Shown here: positions 11,134 to 20,566 of the stretch, piece after piece
How positions within the stretch are numbered: position 1 is the first letter of the stretch
Layout of the letters: each line of letters starts with the position of its first letter
From: Lachnospiraceae bacterium
GTDB taxonomy: Bacteria; Bacillota; Clostridia; Lachnospirales; Lachnospiraceae
Reading direction: 5' to 3'
DNA length: 64,000 nt
Assembly (NCBI GenBank): GCA_015056815.1
Contig: SVFN01000022.1
Span: 1-64,000, forward strand
The notes under the pieces: generated by a model
Told to the model about the DNA's origin: nothing
What the model saw: only the letters and a program-made list of their open reading frames with translations
The model's database searches: none
Made by a program: the position numbers and the translations under genes

Positions 11134-11152
11134 ATTCCAATCCTCTCTACTA

Positions 11153-12730
11153 CTAATCCGTAACCGAGCCATCAAAGGTTGCTAATAACTTCTCTTCCGG
11201 GAAATCATCATCTGCAGCTCCCATTTCATAGACATCTACTTTTACATTATAAATCTTATCCTGCAATACCATGCCATACAAATTCACGATCATGGCTTTC
11301 AGTTTATCCGGTTCGTCATTAAGAGATATCGCATGGCTCGCTGCATCAAAATATTCCGAATCCATTGTGATATTTCCTCTTAAATCATTGTGAAGGTTGG
11401 ATGTGTTGCCGGATTTTGCCAATGCCACATTCTCTGCATGTTTAAATGCAATATTCTCATACACATTTGTCTGGATCGTCATCAGATTATTACGAAGTCT
11501 CTCATAACCCGAATCGGAATTCGGGATGCCCGTAAAATCAAGTCCTTCCATTTTGGTATAATCTGCATAAATCTTCAGATCCATCTGGTAATTATTTTCA
11601 TTTGCTTCTGTCGTTGCTTTTAAGGAAGCCGATCCCGGCAACACGATCTGCGGAACATCCATTCTTACCAGAATCACATCTACCTTGATCCCTGCCGTAT
11701 TCTCAATTGTGATCTTATCTTTGAAACGGTAATCTGTTGTGTAATTCGGCCAGTAATATACATAAATATTACGAGGATTACGTCCTGTCACCAAAGAAGA
11801 ATAGCCATTCACTGTCTGAGTATAAGAACCAAAATCATAATTCGGATAATAATCCATCTTAGAGGAATAAGTATTGATGAAATCTACATTATAATCATGG
11901 ACATCGTCATCCGCATTCGTATCTTTATCGTAAATCTTAACAGTCAGCTCTCTTTTATAAAAGTTCATCAGCTGCATGTAGGAAGCACCGCCGTCTAAAC
12001 AGTTCTGCCTCAGCTGATTCTGGATCACATCTGTCAGATCCGAAGCGGTATCCGCCCAAATACAGTCATATGTATTATCGACAGATGAAATATTGACGCC
12101 CGCAATATCGTTCTTCTTTTCTTCCGCTCCCCAAGCATGTGGATCTTTACGATGAGCAGATCCGTCTACTGTTACCAAAAGATCATATCCGTTTTTATCA
12201 TTGGAATTAATCTGAGAACGCACATTTTTAATATAATACTGATACTTATGATTATCCTGTATAAAAATCTCACTGGGAGTGTACATGGTTCTTTCTAAAA
12301 CCGTGCCATCCTGCTTAGTCGTTTTAATGATCTTGGGCTGTACTGACCCATAAATAGGATCCTCTCCCTGAATACCATCCACATTCACTCTGAACGGATC
12401 ATTTGTATCCGTCCTTCGCTCTCCGAATTCATCACATCTGACGCCGGTGGGAAGTACAGATAATACCGGCATATCCATTCCAACATAATCCGGATTGTCA
12501 GGATCATATGTTTCAAAAGACTTGATAAGATCTTCTGACTTATACGCACTGATACCTTCCATGATATTCTGTGCCATGGTGGTCGCTGCCAGTTTTTCTC
12601 TCGCCATTCTATTTACACGTGCAGACTGCATAAAATCGCTTAGCACAGGTCCAAATGCTACCCCTAATATCACAACCGCTATGATCACTTCCACTAATGT
12701 GAAACCTTTGTCATCCCTTTGTCTTTTCAT
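11153..12730 (-). CDS. PilV-like minor prepilin
   Basis: 525 residues with a short basic leader (MKRQRDDKG), then FTLVEVIIAVVILGVAFGP, a textbook type IV prepilin helix with Glu at +5. The segment after it (REKLAATTMAQNIMEGI) is the PilV/GspI-type signature. The C-terminal 400 residues are extracellular and much larger than in Gram-negative PilV. Its stop lies 19 bases before the start of the PilX/GspK-like gene, and it follows pilO after about 100 bases that contain a strong hairpin. It is expected to join the tip minor-pilin complex. No enzymatic motif was seen. Confidence 0.8.
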   Translation of the reverse strand: MKRQRDDKGFTLVEVIIAVVILGVAFGPVLSDFMQSARVNRMAREKLAATTMAQNIMEGISAYKSEDLIKSFETYDPDNPDYVGMDMPVLSVLPTGVRCDEFGERRTDTNDPFRVNVDGIQGEDPIYGSVQPKIIKTTKQDGTVLERTMYTPSEIFIQDNHKYQYYIKNVRSQINSNDKNGYDLLVTVDGSAHRKDPHAWGAEEKKNDIAGVNISSVDNTYDCIWADTASDLTDVIQNQLRQNCLDGGASYMQLMNFYKRELTVKIYDKDTNADDDVHDYNVDFINTYSSKMDYYPNYDFGSYTQTVNGYSSLVTGRNPRNIYVYYWPNYTTDYRFKDKITIENTAGIKVDVILVRMDVPQIVLPGSASLKATTEANENNYQMDLKIYADYTKMEGLDFTGIPNSDSGYERLRNNLMTIQTNVYENIAFKHAENVALAKSGNTSNLHNDLRGNITMDSEYFDAASHAISLNDEPDKLKAMIVNLYGMVLQDKIYNVKVDVYEMGAADDDFPEEKLLATFDGSVTD

Positions 12731-12788
12731 ACGCTATCCTCTTACCTGTCTCACCGGTTCTTAAAAAACAACCAGAAACCTCTTACAC

Positions 12789-12821
12789 TAGATTTCCCTC
12801 CCGAATAGGGAGGGGAATCTA
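12789..12821 (-). other. Strong hairpin between pilO and the PilV-like gene
   Basis: Inverted repeat TAGATT(C)CCCTCCC / GGGAGGG(A)AATCTA with a 5-base loop inside the operon. There is no T run directly after it on the minus strand, so it is more likely an RNA processing or stability element, or a leaky terminator, than a full stop. It separates machine genes from minor-pilin genes. Confidence 0.5.
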
Positions 12822-12831
12822 CGCATTTACC

Positions 12832-13725
12832 TTATTTTTTCTTCTTGCTGTCGGACTTAGAACTATCATCGTTCTTCTCATCATCCTTCTTATCAGCATC
12901 ATTTTTCTCTTCTGAATTTTCACTGTCCGCATTATCCACTACAGCCGTAGTACTAGAATGAAGTGAATTGACATTGTCCTGTGATTTAAAGATATTGTCT
13001 GTCCCCAGTACAACACCCTTTACTGAAGGAGGAGCATACTGTGTATCCGTACCATCCAGTGAATACAGAGCCAAAGTCATTGTTCCATCCAGGTTACCGG
13101 TCGACTCATCTCTTGCCAGTGTCACACTCTCGATAGATTTTTTATTCTGCGTATCTTCACAGATTCCTTTTAACATCTGCTTTACAGACTTGTATGTTGT
13201 CTTATACGTTACTGTCGTCGGATTGCGATATAACAATACAGAAGAAGCCATCGCACTGCCCACCGGTGTCGCTGCAGTGTCGTCTACCGGAACATCTTCT
13301 CCTTCGGTTTCTTCAGTTGCATCTGCTGTATCATCCGTAGCTACATCAGAAGTACCTGCCGGCTCTGTAGACGGAAGCATTACGATCTCTTTGCCGGGCA
13401 TGTTCAATGTCTGTACAACCATATCATTGCCAAGTTCAAGATCATTGATATACATGATCTGTGTCTCCGGCTTTACATCCGCCGGAAACTCTGCCGTAAT
13501 CTTCGCAATCTCACCGGCCATTCTGTCGGTTTCATCGATATAATGCTGTTTATTATTCATCAGATCCTGTAAGTAATCTACCTCTGTCTGCAAAGACTCA
13601 TTTTCACCTTTAAACTTCGTTGTCTGCTCGGACACCGTATTGGCACAATACCAGTAGCATCCAAGTGCCGCTACACATAAAACACCGGCACATAATATTT
13701 TTAAATCAATTTTTTTCAGGTTCAT
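12832..13725 (-). CDS. pilO: Type IV pilus assembly protein PilO-like
   Basis: 297 residues from the chosen ATG (MNLKKIDLK), which has an AGGAGG site 6-7 bases upstream; a longer frame from 13776 lacks one. One transmembrane helix at about residues 10-28, a coiled coil (ENESLQTEVDYLQDLMNNKQ), a ferredoxin-like periplasmic-type domain (ITAEFPADVKPETQIMYIND), and a charged Ser/Asp/Lys-rich low-complexity tail. This is the PilO layout. PilO pairs with PilN and PilM to form the alignment ring that links the cytoplasmic ATPase and platform to the growing pilus. The gene overlaps the ribosome-site region of the pilM-pilN fusion (stop at 13736), suggesting coupled translation. Confidence 0.8.
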   Translation of the reverse strand: MNLKKIDLKILCAGVLCVAALGCYWYCANTVSEQTTKFKGENESLQTEVDYLQDLMNNKQHYIDETDRMAGEIAKITAEFPADVKPETQIMYINDLELGNDMVVQTLNMPGKEIVMLPSTEPAGTSDVATDDTADATEETEGEDVPVDDTAATPVGSAMASSVLLYRNPTTVTYKTTYKSVKQMLKGICEDTQNKKSIESVTLARDESTGNLDGTMTLALYSLDGTDTQYAPPSVKGVVLGTDNIFKSQDNVNSLHSSTTAVVDNADSENSEEKNDADKKDDEKNDDSSKSDSKKKK

Positions 13726-13735
13726 GGCACGCCTC

Positions 13736-15559
13736 CTACTCTGCAGCCGCTTCTTCGGAAGCAGCGCCCTCTTCATCTTCTTCTAATGCATATGCCGGAT
13801 TAAATCCATAGACACAGCTCACGGCAAATTCTACAAATTCATCCGTCACACCTTCACGTCCTTCTACAGCCACTTCTCCTTTTTGCAACTGTGTTACCTG
13901 TACATCCGAGAAGTTCTCATAGTTACGAAGTGACATGATCATGGAAGCAGCCTCGCGATTATTCTGTACTCTCACCGTAAAACTGATATTATCCGTTGTT
14001 ACATTCATGCTCTGAATCTCTACTTCCTTCGGAAGCACCTTTTCCAGCATCATAAACATATCATAAATATTCGTATTGTAGTTTTCCGTGGAAGCATAGA
14101 CTGCTGAAATATAATCATAGTCTCCCTTAGTGCTCATATACTGATTATAGGTATCCTGTACCGGTTCAAGCTGGGCTTTCTTTTCTTTCAGAAATTCATT
14201 CTGCCCCTTAGCTGCCAGATAAGGCGGTACATAGAATGCCAAAACACCAATGATCGCCACTCCTGCAATACCCATCACGATCCAGGGTGCTGCAGCTGTA
14301 GAGGAGGATGATAAACCTGCCTTCGCTTTTCCTTTGCCATCCGCCGCATTCATCGGAAGGAATCCGGTATCACTTAAGCAGGCACCGATCACGGCGATGT
14401 AATCACCGAGGGATACGTCTCTCAAATGAATGCTCTGTTCAATAGAAGTACCGGATAAGTTACGAAGCACTTCTACATTACGTCCCAGATCTTCACTTAA
14501 CAGCTCTGCAAATCCCCAGAAATCGGCCGCGATACCCGTAATAATGATATTATCGATCGCTTCATCACGATTTTTGGAGTTATAATAATCAATAACACGA
14601 ACGATGGAGTTGATCAACTGCTCATAAGCACCTGTTACATCACGACGCAGGCGAAGCATCTTCATATTGGTATCTGCCTGTCTTGCCGCCATTGCTGCAG
14701 CCGCCACTTCGGAATTATCACCCGTGATCTCTGCCATGGTAACCGCTTCCTTGTGCGCGCGTTCTAAATCTTCCGCTTCTTTTTCTTTTGCTTCAAACTC
14801 ATCCAGTTCGGCCTGTTTGATAACCATGTTGTTACGACGCAGTGTTTTGATCGCTGTCTCATAAGTCAACGGCTCGCCGTAAATGTCCGTCTCCATCATG
14901 ATATCCACAACCTGATCCGCTCCATAGATACCGGAACGCTGCATCGTGATGATGCCGTTATTGGTCACTGTCAGAAGAGAGCTTCTCTCATCGATCTTAA
15001 CTGTCAGGTTTACACCGTTTGATACTCTTTCCCTTAATGCCTGGAAGATTGCATTACCACTGTAATCAATGGATACGATCTCAACGCCAAGTCCCTGAGC
15101 CAGTTCCTTATATCCATCCAGGATATCGGAAGGCACTGCCATTACCATCACGCGGTACTGTTTATTCTTGTTTTCATCCGTCACCGTGTCCATGATAGTA
15201 TGGGCAAACTGGTAAATCGTCGGATCTACCGGGAAATAATCCGTGATATTCGACATCAATAAATCTCTTACTTTATTAGGCTTTACCGCCGGGACAGTTG
15301 CCTCTCTGTTGGCAACCTTGGTGGAAGAAACAACAAAGATCACCTTCTTTGCCACCATCGCATTTGCCGCGATGTAGGATTTCAGATCTCTGATAAAGTC
15401 TTCCGAGGGTCTGATATACCCATCGTTTAATATCCCTTCCGGTGTCTTCATACTAAATACACCATACAATTTGGGCTTTTTGGTGCCATAATCCATCTCG
15501 CAGACCTGCGTCAATGAATATCCCACCTCGATACTAAGTACTCTCTGTGCTTTTGCCAT
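13736..15559 (-). CDS. PilM-PilN fusion protein of the type IV pilus alignment complex
   Basis: 607 residues. Residues 1-360 are an actin-like PilM domain (starts RVLSIEVGYSLTQVCEMDYG; later IIITGIAADFWGFAELLSEDLG). A cytoplasmic linker (to about 425) leads to one transmembrane helix (IVMGIAGVAIIGVLAFYVPP, about 427-447). A PilN-like domain follows, with a coiled coil and the conserved style VLPKEVEIQSMNVTTDNISFTVRVQN. In most species PilM is cytoplasmic and binds the short N-terminal tail of a separate PilN; here both are one chain, so the tether is covalent. The acidic Ala/Glu tail is unusual. Between the prepilin peptidase gene and pilO. Confidence 0.85.
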   Translation of the reverse strand: MAKAQRVLSIEVGYSLTQVCEMDYGTKKPKLYGVFSMKTPEGILNDGYIRPSEDFIRDLKSYIAANAMVAKKVIFVVSSTKVANREATVPAVKPNKVRDLLMSNITDYFPVDPTIYQFAHTIMDTVTDENKNKQYRVMVMAVPSDILDGYKELAQGLGVEIVSIDYSGNAIFQALRERVSNGVNLTVKIDERSSLLTVTNNGIITMQRSGIYGADQVVDIMMETDIYGEPLTYETAIKTLRRNNMVIKQAELDEFEAKEKEAEDLERAHKEAVTMAEITGDNSEVAAAAMAARQADTNMKMLRLRRDVTGAYEQLINSIVRVIDYYNSKNRDEAIDNIIITGIAADFWGFAELLSEDLGRNVEVLRNLSGTSIEQSIHLRDVSLGDYIAVIGACLSDTGFLPMNAADGKGKAKAGLSSSSTAAAPWIVMGIAGVAIIGVLAFYVPPYLAAKGQNEFLKEKKAQLEPVQDTYNQYMSTKGDYDYISAVYASTENYNTNIYDMFMMLEKVLPKEVEIQSMNVTTDNISFTVRVQNNREAASMIMSLRNYENFSDVQVTQLQKGEVAVEGREGVTDEFVEFAVSCVYGFNPAYALEEDEEGAASEEAAAE

Positions 15560-15630
15560 GCTTACCTCCTAAATTCAGGGCGTACCCTTCATTATCTTCA
15601 TGCATTTTTTCTATCTGAAGCCCGCATGTA

Positions 15631-16422
15631 TCATACTGTTACACGCATAAAGCCTAAATACCAATTCAAAAACCGATCCCCCCATAACACAGCCAGGAAA
15701 CATCCGGCCGCAAGATAGGGTCCCATTGCCAGCACATGTTCTTCTCCGGAGAATTTCATCCGAAGCACATGGATCACTGACCCTAATATGCATCCCAAAA
15801 AGAACGCCAATAATATATTTTCCCATCCTAACAGCAGCCCCGCAGAAGCCATCAGCTTCACATCTCCGCCGCCGATCCAAGTCCCACCGGAAATCTGGTA
15901 GAGAACTTCCAGAAACAAACTCACACACAAGAGACCGATCAGGTACTCCACCCAATCCCCTAGGTGGAGCACCAGATGAATCAGTCCCAGTCCTAATATG
16001 AACACGTTGATCCCAAAGGGAATCTCGTATGTCCGAAAGTCAATTACGCTCAGCACCAAAAGTGCCGATGTGAAAAAACAGTATATCAACGAATCTATAC
16101 TCCAGCCATTGATTAGAAACACAAGCACATACAAAACTCCGTTGACCGCTTCCACGATCGGATACTGACTGGATATATGTGCTTTACACTTGCGACATTT
16201 ACCACGTAGGAACAGGTAACTGAACAGTGGTATCAGATCAAACCATTGAAGCTGATAGCCACAACTCATACAATGAGACCGTTCAAATGTGATACTCTCC
16301 TTTAACGGAATCCGTAAGATACAGACATTTAAAAAGCTGCCAATCGTAATCCCGAACAAAAATATCATCAAATATACCGGTAAATCATATGCATTTATCT
16401 CACCAAGCCCTGCTATGGTCAT
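15631..16422 (-). CDS. pilD: Prepilin peptidase / N-methyltransferase (A24 family)
   Basis: 263 residues, multi-pass membrane protein. The N-terminal domain has GSFLNVCILRIP and two cysteine pairs, CMSCG (about 50) and CRKCK (about 75), the zinc site of bifunctional PilD enzymes. The second catalytic aspartate is in GGGDVKLMAS (about 185); the first is in VIDFRTYEIP (about 140). It cleaves prepilin leaders after Gly and methylates the new N-terminus, so it serves the five prepilins of this operon. The ribosome site AAAGGAGA is 10 bases before ATG. Located between the major pilin and the pilM-pilN fusion. Confidence 0.93.
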   Translation of the reverse strand: MTIAGLGEINAYDLPVYLMIFLFGITIGSFLNVCILRIPLKESITFERSHCMSCGYQLQWFDLIPLFSYLFLRGKCRKCKAHISSQYPIVEAVNGVLYVLVFLINGWSIDSLIYCFFTSALLVLSVIDFRTYEIPFGINVFILGLGLIHLVLHLGDWVEYLIGLLCVSLFLEVLYQISGGTWIGGGDVKLMASAGLLLGWENILLAFFLGCILGSVIHVLRMKFSGEEHVLAMGPYLAAGCFLAVLWGDRFLNWYLGFMRVTV

Positions 16423-16492
16423 AGGGGAAATGTCTCCTTTAAATAGTTTGTGTCATCCCGCAGTTGTCAGCCAACACACAGTCATAACCTAA

Positions 16493-16966
16493 TTAGGTTC
16501 CTGATGATGATGATGTTTTGCCTTTTTCAGGAATCGTGATAGATCCATCTTTTGATGTTACGCGGAAGTTTCCTCTCTCATCAATTGCCATCTCAATGCT
16601 ACCACCCTTACAGGTTTTGGATTTAAATTTGCTTGTATACTGAGACCATGAAGTCATACCTAATGTTTCGCAAACAGCATTACTCCAATCATCAGCAGCA
16701 GTACTACCAGAGAATACAACACTGTCAGCCACATCTGACCATCCGCTAGTAGAAGCAGTCGGTGCATTTTCCTGTGTATCCGGATCTGCTGCAGCGATCG
16801 TCATAGCGTTGTAAAGGGAATCCATAGTATCTTTGTCTGCAGAAGTTCTTGACTTCTCAACGTACTTCATGTACTGAGGTGCCAATACACCGATAAGGAT
16901 TGCCATGATGGCAATAACGATAATTAACTCAACGAGTGAAAAACCTTTGTTGTTTGTCTTTTTCAT
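16493..16966 (-). CDS. pilA: Major type IV pilin (prepilin)
   Basis: 157 residues from the ATG that follows an AAGGAGA site; a longer frame from 17026 has no site. Leader MKKTNNKG, then FSLVELIIVIAIMAILIGVLAPQY, the canonical pilin helix with Glu at +5. The body is small and Ser/Thr/Asp-rich with two cysteines (AVCETLG, KTCKGG) that could form a D-region disulfide, and ends in a Ser-rich tail. It is the only prepilin with the size of a major pilin and lies between pilC and pilD, so it is the likely main fibre subunit. A short palindrome follows its stop. Confidence 0.9.
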   Translation of the reverse strand: MKKTNNKGFSLVELIIVIAIMAILIGVLAPQYMKYVEKSRTSADKDTMDSLYNAMTIAAADPDTQENAPTASTSGWSDVADSVVFSGSTAADDWSNAVCETLGMTSWSQYTSKFKSKTCKGGSIEMAIDERGNFRVTSKDGSITIPEKGKTSSSSGT

Positions 16967-17063
16967 AGTAAAATTCTCCTTTTCTTTTCTTGTTTCTATC
17001 TTAAACAGCGACCCCCTATTTGCCACCGTTTAATTCTTATTCGTTTTGCATTTCTTCCTGTTT

Positions 17064-18284
17064 TTATAGTGCATCCAGTCCCTGATACATAGAAGCCATA
17101 GGTGCCAATACCGCACCGATGATCACACCGCAGACACCAGCCAGCATAATGATCATCAACGGCTCCAAAGCCGCCATCAGTGCTTCAGTCGCCACTTCCA
17201 CTTCTTCCTCGTAGTAGTCAGCAAGCGTATCCAGCATGCTCTCAATATTACCCGTTTCTTCACCGATCCTGGTCATATGGCAGACCATCGGCGGGAACAG
17301 TCCCGACTTTTCCAGCGGGGTTGAAAGCGGAACGCCCTGCATAACATCTTCCTTTGCACTGCGCATTGCCTCGATAAAATATTTATTTGCCATCGTCTCT
17401 GCCGTGATTTCTACCGCTTCCGGCATTGAAATACCGGCTGCCAGCATCGTGGATAAGTTTCTGGCAAATTTTGCCGAATTCTGTTTCGTTGTGAGATCTC
17501 CGAACAAAGGTATTCTCAGTGCTGCCTTCGCAACTATTTCCTCTCCGATCACTGTTTTGGAAACAAACAGCTTGATTCCGACAACAATAAGTCCGATCAC
17601 AATGATCAGAACCAGCCAATGATCCTTAATAAAATCACTCGCCGCCACAACCGCCAGCGTAATCTTCGGCATTGCGATCTCCATATCGGCAAACATGCTC
17701 ATAAAAGTCGGCACGATCCAGACCAGCATAACCACTACCACCACGACTGCCACAACCAAGACCATGATCGGATATACCATAGTCTTTTTGACCATACCCT
17801 GAATCTTCGCGGATTTTTCAAACTGTACTGCCATACGTTCAAACGCGATCTCCAAGCTACCGGAAGCCTCTCCTGCTTCCACCATGTGGATCAGCAGTTT
17901 CGGGAACACATCTCCTCTCGTCCGCATCGAATTAGCCAGAGTCTCTCCCTTTTGAACACTCAAATACACCTCATTCAATGCGCCTTTTAAGGTTGGATTC
18001 TCCGTCTGTTCCGCAAGCATTTTCATTGTTTCCAAAATTGTGACACCGGCACTGTGCATGCTCACAAACTGTCGGCAAAACAAACTCAAATCCCTGGTAC
18101 CGACTCTCTTTCTCAAGAAAGAAAGATTTATATCCCCGTCCAAGGTCCCCGCTGCTTTTACTTCTACAGGGGTCAATCCGTCTTTTTTCAGCATTTCATT
18201 TACTTTCGCCTGATTATCCGCTTCAATCGTACCGCTTTTCTTTTTTCCGGCCATATCCACAGCCGTATATTTAAACGATGCCAA
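17064..18284 (-). CDS. pilC: Type IV pilus inner-membrane platform protein PilC (type II secretion F family)
   Basis: 406 residues. It has two T2SSF repeats: one beginning LSLFCRQFVSMHSAGVTILETM (about 65) and the second FARNLSTMLAAGISMPEAVEI (about 270), with membrane helices near 170-195 and 220-240 and at the C-terminus. The N-terminus (FKYTAVDMAGKKKSGTIEADN) is the classical PilC/GspF start. The protein is the platform in the membrane that PilB turns to add pilin subunits. It starts 25 bases after pilB and is followed by the pilA gene. Full length for the family. Confidence 0.94.
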   Translation of the reverse strand: MASFKYTAVDMAGKKKSGTIEADNQAKVNEMLKKDGLTPVEVKAAGTLDGDINLSFLRKRVGTRDLSLFCRQFVSMHSAGVTILETMKMLAEQTENPTLKGALNEVYLSVQKGETLANSMRTRGDVFPKLLIHMVEAGEASGSLEIAFERMAVQFEKSAKIQGMVKKTMVYPIMVLVVAVVVVVVMLVWIVPTFMSMFADMEIAMPKITLAVVAASDFIKDHWLVLIIVIGLIVVGIKLFVSKTVIGEEIVAKAALRIPLFGDLTTKQNSAKFARNLSTMLAAGISMPEAVEITAETMANKYFIEAMRSAKEDVMQGVPLSTPLEKSGLFPPMVCHMTRIGEETGNIESMLDTLADYYEEEVEVATEALMAALEPLMIIMLAGVCGVIIGAVLAPMASMYQGLDAL

Positions 18285-18309
18285 TGGTATATCCTCCTTT
18301 ATCTCTTAT

Positions 18310-20010
18310 TTACATCTCGAATGACACTTTACGCATCTCATCGATCGACGTCACGCCATCGATCACATATTGCGTCGCGCTCATTCGCAGTGTTCTCATA
18401 CCATCCTCCAGTGCTGCCTGTTTGATATGCTCCGCATCACCATTCTCTGCGATCACTTTCTTCACATGCGGTGTCACATCCATGATCTCGTATACACCGA
18501 TACGTCCTTTGTAACCGTTATTATCACAGTTGGCGCAGCCAACCGGCTCGTAGATATCCACCTGATATCCTTCCAGATAGAGAAGCTCTAATTCTTCCGG
18601 CGTCGCCGGTCGTTTCCTCTTGCATCTCGGACAAAGCCTTCGCACCAGACGCTGTGCAATGATACCAACCGTCGCATCCGCGATCATGTACATCGGAATG
18701 CCCATATCCGCCAGACGGGTAATGGTACTTGCCGCCGAGTTGGTATGTAGGGTACTTACCACCAAGTGACCCGTGATAGAAGCCTGTACCGCAATATTTG
18801 CCGTCTCACCATCTCGGATCTCTCCGATCATGATAATGTCCGGATCCTGACGCAAAATCGATCGAAGAGCCGCCGCGAAAGTCAGACCCGCTTTAGCATT
18901 TGTCTGTACCTGATTGATCCCGGCCACGTTCGCCTCCACCGGATCCTCTACCGTGATGATATTTACATCTTCTGTGTTCAGCTCACTTAAAGCTGTGTAA
19001 AGCGTGGTAGACTTACCGCTACCGGTCGGTCCCGTTACCAGTATGATCCCGTGAGGGTTACTCAATATATGATCAAAAAGCTTTAAATCATGTTCATCAA
19101 AACCAAGCTCCGCTTTATCTCGCGTCAATGCATTCTTATTCGTGATACGCATTACAACTTTCTCGCCGTATACGGTTGGCAGAATCGATACACGGATATC
19201 GTACTCTCTGCCATCCACAAAGGAGGTAATACGTCCATCCTGCGGTTTACGCTTTTCCGAAATATCCATGCCGCCGACAACTTTTAAACGGGCTACGATG
19301 GCCGGTAACAGCTTGATGCTGTAGGTCATTCTCTCATGTAAAGCACCGTCGATGCGGTATCTGACACGAACATTTCGTTCCAACGCTTCAATATGTATAT
19401 CGGAAGTCCTCTGTCTGACTGCCTGTTCGATGATGGTGTTTACCAGCTGTACGATCGGAGAACTGTTGACATCCTCCTTCATCATACGCTCGACTTCATC
19501 ATCCTGGAAAAGATCCGCTCTCTCTTCCTCATAACTCTTGGCAGCCTTGATTGCTTCGCTGTTGCCGAAATACCTGTCGATCGCCGTCATGATCTCACGT
19601 GAGGTCGAAACCATCGGATCGATCATGCGGTTCGTGATCATGGACAGATCATCAATCGCAAGCATGTCCATCGGATCCGCCATCGCCATACGGATGATAT
19701 TCACATTCTTACTATCGTAAGCATAGGGTATCGCGACGTATTTCTTCAGAATATCCACGTCAAACAGGGATAACAGATCATCCGGGATACGGGTCTCTGT
19801 CAGATCTGCCCGATCCAGCCCCAACTGATGGCACAGAGCATCTGCCATGATGTCGTCCGTGATGATCCCCTCATCCACCAGAACCTCACCCAGACGTTTC
19901 TTCTTCTCTTTCTGTATCTCAAGAGCCTTCTCAAGCTGCTCATTCGTGATAACACCTTCGTTCAGAAGAATGTCACCAATCCTGATTTTTCTCCTGCTGT
20001 TTAATCCCAT
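18310..20010 (-). CDS. pilB: Type IV pilus extension ATPase PilB
   Basis: 566 residues. The N-terminal MshEN-type domain (IRIGDILLNEGVITNEQLEKAL) is the kind that can bind cyclic-di-GMP in MshE/PilB relatives, though binding here is not shown. The ATPase core has Walker A GPTGSGKSTT (about 328), Walker B-like DPDIIMIGEIRD, His-box SITGHLVVSTLHTN and two zinc-finger cysteine pairs, CPRCK (about 457) and CANCD (about 490). It drives pilus extension from the cytoplasmic side. It is the first gene of the operon, read from the promoter at 20084-20112 with a leader of about 65 bases. Full length. Confidence 0.95.
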   Translation of the reverse strand: MGLNSRRKIRIGDILLNEGVITNEQLEKALEIQKEKKKRLGEVLVDEGIITDDIMADALCHQLGLDRADLTETRIPDDLLSLFDVDILKKYVAIPYAYDSKNVNIIRMAMADPMDMLAIDDLSMITNRMIDPMVSTSREIMTAIDRYFGNSEAIKAAKSYEEERADLFQDDEVERMMKEDVNSSPIVQLVNTIIEQAVRQRTSDIHIEALERNVRVRYRIDGALHERMTYSIKLLPAIVARLKVVGGMDISEKRKPQDGRITSFVDGREYDIRVSILPTVYGEKVVMRITNKNALTRDKAELGFDEHDLKLFDHILSNPHGIILVTGPTGSGKSTTLYTALSELNTEDVNIITVEDPVEANVAGINQVQTNAKAGLTFAAALRSILRQDPDIIMIGEIRDGETANIAVQASITGHLVVSTLHTNSAASTITRLADMGIPMYMIADATVGIIAQRLVRRLCPRCKRKRPATPEELELLYLEGYQVDIYEPVGCANCDNNGYKGRIGVYEIMDVTPHVKKVIAENGDAEHIKQAALEDGMRTLRMSATQYVIDGVTSIDEMRKVSFEM

Positions 20011-20083
20011 TGTTTAACCTTCTTTATGCGCATTCTTATCTGTGTGGGCGCACTCAACCCACAACAGCTGATTTATGTAAATT

Positions 20084-20112
20084 ATTGTAACATTTCATTC
20101 ATAATGTGTCAA
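20084..20112 (-). promoter_or_regulatory. Promoter of the pilus operon
   Basis: On the minus strand TTGACA, a 17-base spacer and TACAAT: a near-consensus sigma-A promoter. It would start transcription near 20077, giving a leader of about 65 bases before pilB. The leader contains a TGTGGG/CCCACA stem (20042-20064 region). It is too short for a cyclic-di-GMP riboswitch. Confidence 0.85.
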
Positions 20113-20499
20113 ATGTTCGGACACATTTTGAACTATACATATTACACAATTATATCTTTTATCTTTTGGTAATATTGCATATGAAAACGTTTTCTTTAAC
20201 ACTTTTGTAATATTTCATTTTCCATTTCTAGTACTCTTGCACTAGTGTGCAAAGCCTTTATTTACGGTACTTTCAGAAGAGAAACCGTTTCCAGGCTCTG
20301 CGTTTTTGGATTGTGAATAGAGGTTCGATTTTATGTCAACTATTTCTCCATTTTGTGGGCATTTCAGGCTTTTCCACAATATCATGTATTATGTTCCCCT
20401 ACCGAGTGCATTTTCACTCAAAGTCAACTCATTTCCGACTATGAATTTCCTACTGTTTTGTCATGTGTGATTTCTTTTTGCATCAAAATTGCTTTTTGG
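20113..20499. other. AT-rich gap between the pilus operon and the YfhO-like gene
   Basis: Divergent intergenic region with no credible gene; two short plus-strand frames here lack ribosome sites. It contains a small inverted repeat TTGCAC-4 bases-GTGCAA at 20237-20252, which could bind a regulator. Nothing else stands out. Confidence 0.5.
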
Positions 20500-20528
20500 T
20501 TGTTTCTTATTTCTATAAATGATATAAT
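20500..20528 (+). promoter_or_regulatory. Promoter of the YfhO-like gene
   Basis: TTGTTT, 17-base spacer, TATAAT, 39 bases before the ATG at 20567. The ribosome site AAGGAG (20553-20558) is 8 bases from that ATG and fixes the start. Confidence 0.8.
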
Positions 20529-20566
20529 TACCTCATTCGATTCAAATACTATAAGGAGATTACATT

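Noticed and set aside
20012-20083. Cyclic-di-GMP riboswitch in the pilus-operon leader
   Set aside because: The leader is only about 65 bases and lacks the needed fold; only a small stem is visible.
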